Source of the DNA: Silene noctiflora
Lineage: Eukaryota > Streptophyta > Magnoliopsida > Caryophyllales > Caryophyllaceae
NCBI GenBank assembly: GCA_009801015.1
Contig: VHZZ01002571.1
Coordinates: forward strand, 44,894-77,403
Direction of reading: 5' to 3'
DNA length: 32,510 nt
Made by a program: the position numbers and the translations under genes
In this document: in pieces, positions 11,254 through 20,639 of the stretch
Layout: each line of letters starts with the position of its first letter
Numbering within the stretch: the first letter of the stretch is position 1
The notes under the pieces: generated by a model
Seen by the model: the letters and a program-made list of their open reading frames with translations, nothing else
Told to the model about the DNA's origin: nothing
The model's database searches: none

Positions 11254-11688
11254 TTTATTTTATTTTTTTTGTGTGATAATGGACCAGAAACCATAACAGG
11301 ACCACTTTATTTTTTATCAATCCTTTAAAAATTTTAAGAATAATGAGTAATCTCCTTTTTTTGGAAATAGAGTAAGAGCTCCAAGAAAAGCGGTTAAGTG
11401 TGTGACTTCTCTCGATGAAAGAGTGTCACGAGGTACATATTCTACGAGGCAACATCAGAAACATACTTCTAAATAATAACCTAGTCGGTGAGGTTATTTA
11501 GCTATGCATGTACTACTATAATCGTGTAGGCTAGGCCAGTATATCTGTATGATTGAAGCCAATCTGCTAGGGCATAAATCATAGTTAAATTTCACTTCAG
11601 AAAATTTCAAACAAACTTCTAAATTGGTATCGCTAATAGCCGACAGCTTTTTTGTTTTAGATAATATTCTTGGATACTGGAATACAGA

Positions 11689-11710
11689 AAAAAAAAAAAA
11701 AAAAAAAAAA
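11689..11710. repeat. Poly(A) tract
   Basis: A run of about 21 A lies in the pseudogene intron. The paralogous site in the intact gene (about 24113-24121) has a short T run instead. It is probably a slippage-prone simple repeat. Confidence 0.85.
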
Positions 11711-13369
11711 TTCCATCTCCTGCCTTCCAGTAATACCACAGTACTATTTTAGAAGTATCAAGGTTACCAATCAACTTAATGCATTTATTTTCCTGGCAGA
11801 ATATTCAAATACGGTACTAATAGTTACTGAGTATAGAACACCGAGCACCATATGAAAATGACAGCCACAGATTCACAGAAATTCGCATCACTACAGTAAC
11901 AGCATAACATAGTTCAAAAGCAATACTCATTGCAACCCGTACCTACCGGAATGAATGTAAAATCCACTATTTTTTTCTCTCTGTCCCGTATAAATTGTCC
12001 TGGTCTTCTCTCAGAAATGTGCCAGAGCTTGTACGCATAACGCACCCTGCACATAATCATGCAGACATGAATGAGTTGCCAAGTATTCATATGGTATTTC
12101 ATTGATCCTTCTACTGGTTAAAACACACACACAAAAAAATGGTTTTATTTGAAGGCAGCAAAAATAAGGCCAAATGACTAATAGAAACGTGAATTCCAAA
12201 TGTTTGGAGGTTTTTAGGAGAAGTTCGATGAGAGAGATTGATAACAAATCTGCTATCCTTGCTCTTTCGTATTTTACTATTAACAACAGTTGACCTCTTC
12301 ATACGAGGTTTGAGGCTATATTAGGTACTTGTATTCTTCCTTTGACTGCAGAAATCAGAATCTAGATCACCATTTGGACATATTATAACATAAAAACTAA
12401 CACCGCCAATGAAATAAGTAGAAACCTCAAACGGCGCAAAGTTAGAACATCTGAACATCTAAGCTGAGAGTTCGGTTGCCTAATAAGTAATCTTATATGA
12501 CTAAATAACACATCCAATACACGATATACTCCTGATAGAGAGTGTTAAATATAAGAGTAATTTTTAAGCACAGCCAAAGGAAATATGCGTGGCCGTGAAC
12601 CTATTTGTAAATTTATTCAGAGTAGAGTAAATTGTGCTACCAATACTGAAAGGACAGTCATGGTAAAGGCACACAAGAGTTTGTACCATGATGAAATATT
12701 CACTATAACAATGCGTATGGATGGAGTAGGGCTTTAAGGAGTAATTGTTTGCTGTTCATGCTGCAAAACAAAGAAACCTCATCTCTCTTAAGTCACCCTC
12801 TCCTTCAATGGTGAATCATACATATAAATCTGAGACAACTTCCAACATTTTAGTTACTTTCTGCATTACCTAACATTCAGATCTAAAAAGTACTTTCACT
12901 TTGGTAGGAATACCTTGCTTAATGCTTATGTGAGCTTAGTCAAATCCTAATGTGAGCTTTAACAATAATCCCAGTCCTCAAAAACACTGTTGTTTATAAA
13001 TCTACCTAGGAACCAAGCTCACCATCATACCTTGAAAGCTAACATGGTCGGATCACAAGATGATCATACAACATAACCCATTTTGAAATCAATTTATTTA
13101 GCTATTGCCATCTAAATATTAACTAATACCTTCATCTGTAAACCACACTTGGGTAAAATACAACTTACTACTGCTTATCTCCAATCCATATGAACTTCTC
13201 CAGCCTTAGCCCGAGCTTTGACATATAATGCCGAGTCTTCACATATACCCCAATTCAGCATCATACCTTCAAAACCAAAATGGTGTGCGCATAAGTTGAT
13301 CAAACAACAATCTAACCTGTTCTGATTTCTTTAACTATTTAAATCAAAGGTAAACAAATTACTGTCCGA

Positions 13370-13469
13370 CATGAGAGTAACATCTAAAAATCACCTCGCA
13401 CTAAAATTACAGCAGATATCATGACATGAGACATCTAAAAATCACCCTGTACTAAAACTACAGCAGATA
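13370..13469. repeat. Two-copy tandem duplication of about 50 bp in pseudogene intron 1
   Basis: Two units that include CATCTAAAAATCACC and ACAGCAGATA sit at 13370-13418 and 13425-13469. The intact paralogue has a single related unit near 26283-26315, so the duplication is specific to the dead copy. Confidence 0.75.
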
Positions 13470-13740
13470 ACAGCATAACATTAATTAATCAAAACATCAA
13501 ATACTTTCGCCGTCTCAGATTTAGTTACCTTTATCTAGAATTCTCCTTAGCAGAAAAGCAAAAGTAATTGACGGAGACAGGCGGAATAGGTCATATAACA
13601 AACAAAAAACAAAGATAACAGATAGAAAAACTTACCAAGAAATGATGGTAGAGAAAAAGAGCCAGGTTCCCAGGAAAGAATCTCAATCCATTGATCACTT
13701 TCGATACACAAACCCCTTTCGATAACGTTGCGCCCTTGAT

Positions 13741-14111
13741 AAGGTGGTACTGAAATTCAAAATTCTTGAACTGTTTGGTTTCATTACTTTAATCAATTCT
13801 CATAATTTTAGATTTAATACAAAGTATTTAATTGTCATATACTAGTGTCAGAGTACATGAGGCAAAGGAAAGAGTTTTAGTAACATAGAACATTAAACAT
13901 GTTAACCCTAAGAGATAGTCATTTTCATATAACTAGATTTATATTTATTTCTTAAAAGTTCATTGGGATGGAAACAGCAAAGATGAATCGCATAAAAATG
14001 GCCAGCACACCAAAGAACTCAGCTCAAAATGATGCGAAATTTCCAACTACCACTTTATCTACAAATATATTTCAGCTGGACCATAAGAATGCAAGTTATG
14101 GAGCTCCAGAC
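13741..14111. other. Intergenic: junction of the hydroxylase duplication and 3' flank of pectinesterase
   Basis: Homology to the intact hydroxylase exon 1 fades near 13740, which marks the upstream edge of the duplicated block. The rest should contain the 3' untranslated region of the minus-strand pectinesterase. No other gene is seen. The plus-strand open frame starting at 13968 runs antisense over the pectinesterase and is not credible. Confidence 0.5.
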
Positions 14112-17100
14112 TCAGGAAGCTGTGGTTATCCACTCATCACCTTGCAAAAAGTTTTCTACATAATATGTCGAGACATGTTCCTCGGGAACCAATCTACTCC
14201 AAGGAACTCTGCTCGAAACATTAGCACCAGGTCCCGAATTTCCAAACTCCCCATAATAAAGCGTGGAAAGCGCAAAATCTCCACTCCATGGCAGCCAACC
14301 TTCCGGTGCAATAAGAGATTCCATAGTGCAATTAATATAAACAGTCCTGGAATACATCTTCCAAGGACGCGCTAAGTAGTTCTTATGCTTGCTAGGCTTA
14401 CTATGATACAGTTTCATGTAGTCGTCGGTCCCGTTAATGAGGCAGCCCAAGAATGCAAATCCAGTAGTTTGAGCAGGATCTGTTCTGCCGTGAGCAGCAA
14501 TAGCGTTGGTCTCGCCCTTCTCGGGTTTAACCTGACGAGGGCGGACCAAGATGGTACAGTCCTGGAAAATAGCAGCAGCATTCCCGAAGATAAAGTCCAC
14601 ATTGCCTTCAATGCGGCATGATTTGAACAGCTGGCGGAGTGAGTGGACATAGATGGTGTCTTGATTCCCCAGGAACTCGCAGTTTTCAATGTAGGAGAAA
14701 TCGCTATCTGATCTGAAGGCTACTGCTTGGTGAGCATCAGGGCCCGCTGTATTCTCTATTGTTAACCCACTAGCCATGAATCCATCTCCCAGAATACCTG
14801 CACCATATATTTTCAATATTGAACAAGATGTTTTCAGAAGAAGAATTTTTACATGCGCAGATTATCAAGCATTCAAGCAAATGCTTCCTTTTTCACAGGA
14901 ACAGAAGCAAAACCAAACTAAGTGAATGAAATAGATTACTCATGTTGATTAATGATTTGCAAAACAAATGCTAAAACTATCAACAGTCGCTACTTATCTT
15001 TTTGTTAGCTAATCCTTAACCCTTTGAATGGACAAAGGAATTTGAAGGTACATGGAGAAATCCATTTCCCTTCAAAAAATCCACGAGAATAGTTATCCTA
15101 AAACTAGAAAGCATGGTCTTCATGGGTTTCTCAGAGGAAAGCTAACATTTTGATAATTCTGTTAATCCCTAAGCCGGCATTGCGTCATCTACGGAGTACC
15201 ATTTTTTATAATGTTTGCAGGATGTTTTTAACTGTGCAATTTTCTGTAAATAATTTTCTTACCTCTCATATCAGTCTTCATTCTAAAAGGAAAAAAGGAA
15301 AATGGCGAAGGTTTATGGGATGAGGACATGAAGGTAATATCATTGTATTGTTTCATAGAAACGATAACATCAAGTATGTCTTAAATGGTCAGTTTTATTC
15401 AGCGTGTAATTAGATTTGCATTTTGAATTTGCCAATTCTATGAACCATGTGGTTGCTGTGTGAGAAAAGCTATTAGGCCATTGCAGGTATATACTTCTGT
15501 AATCTGTAAGAGTGCTAGAGGTGGGTGAAAACCATACCACAACAGATCTCCCATTGCATCCAAAATTCAGACTACGTTAAAAATCCCCTAACAAAAAAAA
15601 GAGCAAACTTAAGGCTTGCATCTAAAATGTTAGTTTCACACATCAGTGGGTTCGAAGCTAGACAATCGCAAACTTGACGTTTTCTAGCAACATGGAGTTA
15701 TACTTCATGTATCAAGTTCTACCAGCTTATAGCATTCCATGTCTTAACATAAATGAGCAGAACTGTCAGTGTGAAAATGCTCCATGTTCCATCTCTCTCG
15801 ATGTAATGTAGCAAGTGAACATAAGTGATGAGCATCAATCCGAACCCACAAATTCATCCATTTACCCCTACAATATAACCCGAAACCACCTGTCTAGTAT
15901 TAGGTGAACAAAATTGGGCAATAACAAGCCACATTCATTCATTAACCTTATCATCATCGCGACTATAATGCGACTATAATACGGACGTACGTTGCTTTAA
16001 ATCGTCAACAATTAATATAAACCTACCCTCAAATTACACTCGCCTAAGCAACAATCAATGTTTACGCCTTTAAAGTTTCTAAAACCTAAAAGGGTGCAGT
16101 CAGTCTCTTGTGAGTCCGGCATGGCGGCATATGACATACCGAGTATAACATACAACGGTCTCATTTAAGTTTTTGGGCAAAAAACCCGAAATAAAAAAAA
16201 AATAAAAGACATACCGACAGTAGCAGTGTTATAGGTGGTAATCCCCATAAGGCCAGTACTTATAGAACCCGTAATGACGGTTTTACCCATACCATCCCCC
16301 ACGAACACCAAATTAGTCTTATAGAACCCCGCCCTCACAGTCTCCTCATACACCCCTTCCTTAATTCTGATCACAAACCTATCCCCTCCCTTCAAATTCT
16401 CTGGGGCCGCATCTACCGCCTCTTGTACGGTCTTATAACACCCGTTGGACCCGTCCTTAGACACCGTGGCATCCACAGCCAAACCCGCAAAATCAATTGT
16501 GGGTGCAGCATCCCTGTCCCCAACAATAGGTTCCCAGAACCCGTTCCGCTCGGTGCGGGGAGGGGTCCAGGACGCTGGATTAGGACCCAACGCGTCCAGG
16601 GCCCGCAGCATGCTGAGCGCATTACTGGTAGACACAATGAGAGTCGTGTCAAAATACGACATGGTGGAATTCACCGCGGCCGAATTGTTAACATACTTTA
16701 ACCCGGACCAGCAGTCGTACTGGTATAACAAGCCAGCGGACGCCCATGCGCGCGCGTCTCGTAATTTCCCGCGCGCCAATGCGTCGGCCGCGGATATGAT
16801 CCGATGCTCGGACATGTTTAGCACCTCTAAACATGTCTGGGCAGCCCGTGACCTGTTCTGATCCCGGGCTGACCCGTCTAAAATATCCTTGACCATTGCC
16901 TGACCCGTGTTGAGGTTAGCGGCTGACGCGGTAATGGCAGCCTGGATTACGCTTGCCGACGTAGTGCCCGACCCAATGGCGGACGCCATGGATTGGCAGG
17001 CGTCTGGGTATCGCGTTGCCCGACATGCCTGCTGAATTGCGTTTGCGGTTGTGGTTGAGGTCCCTAAACGGGAGCGCGAGTGGGATTGGTGGTGGTGGTG

Positions 17101-17319
17101 GTGGTGGGAAGAGGATGAGGAGGAGGAGAAGGAGAAGAAAAGGAGGGAGTAGAGGAGGAAGAAGGAGGTAGACATGGAGATAAGGAGAAGGAGGAGAAGT
17201 TTGAATTTGTTGGGTTTATAAAAATGAGGGTAAGAAGGGAATCGAAAAGGAAAAGGGGAATTGAGGTAGTTATTTATAGAATTATTGCGGTTAGGAATGA
17301 AATTAAATTGGGTTGGCAT
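14112..17319 (-). CDS. Pectinesterase with N-terminal inhibitor domain (PMEI-PME, type I), two exons
   Basis: It removes methyl esters from cell-wall homogalacturonan. Exon 1 is 17319-16215 and exon 2 14797-14112; the junction is G|GTATGT…GTGCAG|GT, giving 596 residues. Residues 40-64 form a hydrophobic signal anchor, followed by Ser7-His6 (65-77). A PMEI domain (about 85-250) keeps four cysteines ([21 protein letters not shown]). The catalytic domain (about 285-590) keeps Gln392 (QAVAF), Gln414-Asp415 (GNQDTIY), Asp436 (VDFIFG), Arg512 and Trp514 (LARPWK); the spacing of 22 and 21 residues fits known pectinesterases. Between the domains no clear RRLL-type processing site is seen, only PPRTER. 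The 1417-bp intron lies just before the catalytic residues. It is complete and probably functional, perhaps close to the PME51 group (uncertain). It lies between the two hydroxylase copies in the same orientation. Confidence 0.96.
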
Positions 17320-17526
17320 TTTTGATTAAAATTAGGAATAAAAATGGGATTAAGGGGGGTGATTAATGGGTAATATGTGGTTGGTAATGAATAAGGAAGA
17401 CAGTGGGAGAAGAATGGGGAATAGTAAGTGGAGTGGGGCTGTGGAATGTGGAAGACAGAGTCACAGAGTAGTGATTAGTAATGGAGGATTAGAAAAGTAA
17501 AAGAGAAGACTGAGAAGAGAGTGGGA

Positions 17527-17550
17527 AATGAATGAATGAATGAATGAATG
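17527..17550. repeat. (TGAA)n microsatellite upstream of pectinesterase
   Basis: Six ATGA-type tetranucleotides occur in the CT-rich (on the coding strand) 5' region of the pectinesterase, about 210-230 bp before its start codon. It probably lies in the 5' untranslated region. Confidence 0.85.
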
Positions 17551-17670
17551 ATCACGGGTTACTGGTAGTACAGTATGTCGATATGTATATGAGGAAAGTG
17601 GGAAGTGATTCACTGTTCCAAACTCGAGAGCGTATTGTTGATCAAATATTATTCCGCTACATTCAGTGGC

Positions 17671-17680
17671 CTTATATTTG
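17671..17680 (-). promoter_or_regulatory. Candidate TATA box of pectinesterase
   Basis: The minus strand reads CAAATATAAG about 350 bp before the start codon. A pyrimidine-rich stretch, typical of plant 5' untranslated regions, lies between it and the start. This is the best TATA-like match in the flank, but the leader would be rather long. Confidence 0.3.
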
Positions 17681-17788
17681 TACTCTTCAGATCACGGGCA
17701 ACACCACTACGTTAACTCTGGCCCCCGCACACACCATTTTCCATGAATAAAAATCATTATTTGTTACCTTAGGTTTCACATAAATATC

Positions 17789-17858
17789 NNNNNNNNNNNN
17801 NNNNNNNNNNNNNNNNNNNNNNNNNNNNNNNNNNNNNNNNNNNNNNNNNNNNNNNNNN
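17789..17858. other. Assembly gap (70 N)
   Basis: An unbroken run of N upstream of the pectinesterase. Its real length is unknown, so distances across it are uncertain. Confidence 0.99.
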
Positions 17859-18065
17859 AAAAAAAGTTAATTATTAAATGATAAGTAGACTAAATAAAAG
17901 TGTGGAATGAAATTGCCCATAAAAAACATAGCTAAAATAAAAATTAGGTACCGATTATTAACTAAGGCTCCGTTTAGCGGTACATTTCAAGTACCTGATT
18001 TGCTTCAAGTAGTTTTTTTGTCAAAAAAATCAGGTACTTATTTGTTTTAGAGTGTTTGGCAACTA

Positions 18066-18125
18066 CTGTCCCAGTAATATGTTTACGCTTGCAAGTGTAA
18101 ACATATCAGTGGGACGGAGGGAGTA
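18066..18125. mobile_element. Stowaway-like MITE fragment
   Basis: TGTCCCAGTAATATGTTTAC (18066-18085) is inverted as GTAAACATATCAGTGGGACG, followed by GAGGGAG. The right end resembles the CTCCCTCCGTCCC terminus of plant Stowaway elements. The left terminus is missing or degenerate. Confidence 0.55.
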
Positions 18126-18198
18126 CTTTTTTACCTGAAATGAAGAAATCAAGTACTTGTTTCTTTTTTGTCTACCTATTTTCACAAAATCTCATTGA

Positions 18199-18363
18199 AG
18201 ACGGACACTATCCGTCACAAGCTGAAGACGGATAGTGCCCCTCTCACAATATGCAAGTGACACTATCCATGGCGTGCTCCATTTTCTCCCCACTTGCCCT
18301 CCCAGTTGCCTTATTGTGAGAAGGACATTATCCGTCTTCAGCTTATGACAGATAGTATCCGTC
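18199..18363. mobile_element. Foldback MITE, about 53-bp arms
   Basis: 18199-18252 is inverted at 18311-18363, with a roughly 58-bp centre. The arms contain ACTATCCGTCACAAGCTGAAG and its partner. Within each arm the GACGGATAGT motif also repeats in inverse. I recall similar sequence from Caryophyllales genomes, but cannot confirm it. Confidence 0.65.
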
Positions 18364-18922
18364 ACAAGCAAGACGCTTTGACCTATTTTACCCTTATTTT
18401 TTTAATGTTGTCAATTAAAATCTCATTCAATACTTCTCCCAAATAACACAAACAACTATTAAACAAAAAATTTCAATACACTTCCCAACAAAAATCGGAA
18501 AATTAATTTTTTTTTTTGTATGAGTTTAATAGAGACTAATTTTATATCCATAGAATACATTTTTCGATGATATATTGTTTGAATTTTTTTTTTTTCTTTT
18601 ACCTAATCGTGAGATATTAATTATTGTTCTAATTTTCTTTGAAATATGTTGGAGAGCACAAATATATTGAAAAACCTACATTATGACTTTATTAGTAACA
18701 ACGCCATGATAATAAAATAAGAATAATAGCAAAAACATAAACGATAACAATAATAATCATGTCCTTTTACGTCATTTGATCAAATATTAGCTATCTTTTC
18801 AGCTAGTTTCCAAACACTTTTATAAAAATCAGCTACCTTATTGGCTCTCAATTTTCAGCTACCTTTTTACGTACCTTTTCAGGTTCAGGTACTTTTTCAG
18901 TTAGTTTTGTCAAACAGAGCTT

Positions 18923-20639
18923 AAACCTGGTGGATGACCCCATATAATGAATTAGCCTAACAAAAAAGACAGATATAATACTTCTTTCGTCTCTTTTTCC
19001 TCTCTAAACCCCTGCCTCCATCAATTAAATCTGGGGCTTCCATCGACCATTAATCAATGATAAGCCCCATAAAAGCTTTATTTATCAAGTATTAGTATGA
19101 AAAACTATGAATTCATTAACAAAAGTCTCCATTTTGGCGAGATCCGTTTATCTATCTCCATTTTCGGAGTTTTTTCTATCCTTTATATCTTTCTAGGGTT
19201 TTGTTTTATTGGAAATATAGATAAGAGCGGTTTGTTAATGATTCGTCAAACGACTCTACAATGGATATGCGTTATTCCCCGACAATCTATGATGTCGATA
19301 AAAGGTAAATTTTCTTCATCATTGAATCAAACGAAAGATCCCCTTAAACCTATATGAAGAGAGCGATACAAGGACGAGCCGAATTATCATGTTATGTTTT
19401 GAGATCCTTAATTTTACAAGAGGAATTTTCTTTTGGCTTCTATTAGATTTGTTATTTTCGATTATAGCTATCTTTTCTAAGCGCACGTTTGCCGATTGAT
19501 TAATGAATTGATCTTTTCTTTCGAAAAAAATTGACATTAATCTTAATACTTGAAAGTAAAATAAATACATGTTTTAACATGAAATAATTGATCCAAAACT
19601 AAAAACATAAAATAAAATATATGTCGATAGCCTGGCCCAACTTGTTACACGATGAGGACCTAACCCGATAATGACTGACATGAACCTGTTATTGTCTCGA
19701 CATAACCCAAACCAATATAACCCCTTTCATAACCAACCCAAGTGACAAAATTGTCACCTTTAACCGAAATGGCGGATAAAAACACACTCAAATACATAAA
19801 TGGCCAAATCTAGCCCGAATACATGACATAATTTAAAATGACAAACCAAAAATGACGTGACAGTGACCAAGACCGTTTGCAAGGTTTAATTTTAATCCTG
19901 GCCTACTTGGTTGAAATTTGGCGGCCATACATTACACAGTATAACCTTGGCTGTTGGCTACGGAATTTTGTGGCCTTCACTCATTTTACTCTGTATCATT
20001 TAAATGATCAAAGCGCAAAATGGCGAGGAAACCTGTGGGAGAATTTGAAGAAACCATTTTCTCATTTTGGAACAGGTCTACCTCATGACCGCTTGGACAT
20101 TGTAAGGTGCTCAAAGACATCTACTCTATCTAAAAGCCTCACTTCTGCTACTTTCAAATTTGGACCCGCCCTGAATGTGTAGTACAGTATTTGTTAAACT
20201 TTGGAGGAAAGCTTTTCCACCTTTATATCATTACCAGCTCAAAAGTCGAATCCCATGATAGTGAAAAGACAATTTGCAGCATGGCCTATCTAATTATCAT
20301 AGTCGTTAAACCATGGTATTAACTACTAAGCGTGTCATGCAACACCGCATACAAGGAAGATTGCTGCAGTTACGACAACCATATCTGAGATTAGAGTTAA
20401 AACATATACTCGGTATTTGATACTCCATCATGCAAAAAAAAAAAAAATCTACATCTCACTTAATGTTTTACATCCAAGCACCCGTGCAACTTCCTTTACT
20501 AGGAGAAAATGCTTTGGTCTATGGAAAAGAGACCTGCAAAACAAATTTGAATATATGTACGCAGAATATCGAAGGCCTTTTGCCGGTACATTCACAGCTC
20601 AGAGATTATGATTTGTTAGAATTTCACCACATGAAATGA
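18923..20639. other. Intergenic stretch with one recognisable repeat remnant
   Basis: No supported gene. 19230-19395 is homologous, in inverted orientation, to 29060-29215 (listed separately). The frame at 19877-20182 (101 codons) has no recognisable domain and no introns to join. The rest is AT-rich with short A runs. Downstream homology to the pseudogene flank begins near 20640. Confidence 0.4.
19230..19395 (+). repeat. Decayed coding-like repeat, plus-strand copy
   Basis: It shares GAATCAAACGAA(A/G)GATC and GCGATAC(A/G)AGGACGAG with 29060-29215 on the opposite strand. In both copies a reading frame yields the short peptide LNQTKD followed by a YKDE/YEDE motif. The parent family is not recognised; it could be a transposon gene or a dispersed host gene family. 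Confidence 0.45.

Larger units (their letters stand above)
6262..11362. repeat. 5.1-kb imperfect palindrome of two viral half-genomes
   Basis: The plus-strand arm 6262-8799 (about 2538 bp) is matched in inverted orientation by 8820-11362 (about 2543 bp), leaving a spacer of only about 20 bp (8800-8819). Near the centre the arms are almost identical, for example around GGATAAGTTTTGGAGCTTAC. Outward they differ by many substitutions and small indels, including a 17-bp tandem duplication near 10921-10950 in the right arm only. The structure lies in intron 3 of the dead prolyl 4-hydroxylase copy. The divergence argues against a simple read-inversion artefact. Confidence 0.9.
8820..11362 (-). mobile_element. 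Endogenous pararetrovirus copy B (right arm)
   Basis: The minus-strand inverted counterpart of copy A runs from just upstream of the movement-protein start (11362) to the coat-like region at the palindrome centre (8820). It lacks the roughly 620-bp promoter and leader that copy A keeps. Its outer edge abuts sequence matching intron 3 of the intact hydroxylase gene: GAGCTCCAAGAAAAG at about 11380 against GAGCTCTAAGAAAAG at about 23799. No polymerase-domain sequence is present. Confidence 0.85.
4655..13740 (-). pseudogene. Prolyl 4-hydroxylase pseudogene (duplicate of the gene at 22868-26636)
   Basis: Remnants of all six exons align in order with the intact paralogue: exon 1 3' part about 13740-13636, exon 2 12345-12250, exon 3 12046-11943, exon 4 5478-5366, exon 5 about 5227-5115, exon 6 about 5109-5063. 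Downstream homology continues to 4655. The breaks are independent. The start codon and membrane anchor of exon 1 are gone. Exon 2 has a net 2-bp deletion and its splice donor reads AT instead of GT. Exon 3 has an insertion of about 8 bp near its start. Exon 4 is 17 bp short and has lost the PHYD iron-ligand segment. A 288-bp deletion with GTTTC at the junction (5110-5114) fuses exons 5 and 6, removing the distal histidine and the 2-oxoglutarate lysine. Intron 3 is filled by the viral palindrome (5636-11362). It cannot encode an enzyme. Confidence 0.93.
17966..18922. mobile_element. Probable MITE-like element (hAT- or CACTA-like), with nested elements
   Basis: The left end reads AAGGCTCCGTTTAGCGG, and the right end on the opposite strand reads TAAGCTCTGTTTGACAA, an imperfect inverted repeat. 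Both subterminal regions carry repeated CAGGTAC or GTACCTGA motifs in both orientations, as in hAT and CACTA elements. A clear target duplication is not visible: TTAACTAA and TTAAACCT are only partly similar. A Stowaway-like piece and a foldback (next entries) lie inside. No transposase is seen. Confidence 0.5.

Noticed and set aside
6262..11362. The palindrome as an assembly or chimeric-read artefact
   Set aside because: The arms differ by numerous substitutions, indels and an arm-specific 17-bp duplication, and the outer limits differ. An artefactual inversion of one sequence would be near identical. Long-read confirmation is still advisable.
12011..12302. Open frames of 91 and 63 codons in the pseudogene
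   Set aside because: They are remnants of exon 2 running into intron because the splice donor is lost, not separate genes.
13968..14621. Plus-strand open frames of 135 and 78 codons
   Set aside because: They are antisense to pectinesterase exon 2, whose coding bias keeps the other strand open. They have no domain of their own.
16423..16861. Plus-strand open frames of 92 and 138 codons
   Set aside because: They are antisense to the GC-rich pectinesterase exon 1.
19877..20182. 101-codon plus-strand open frame
   Set aside because: No recognisable domain, no homology seen within the window, and no splice partners. It could be chance.
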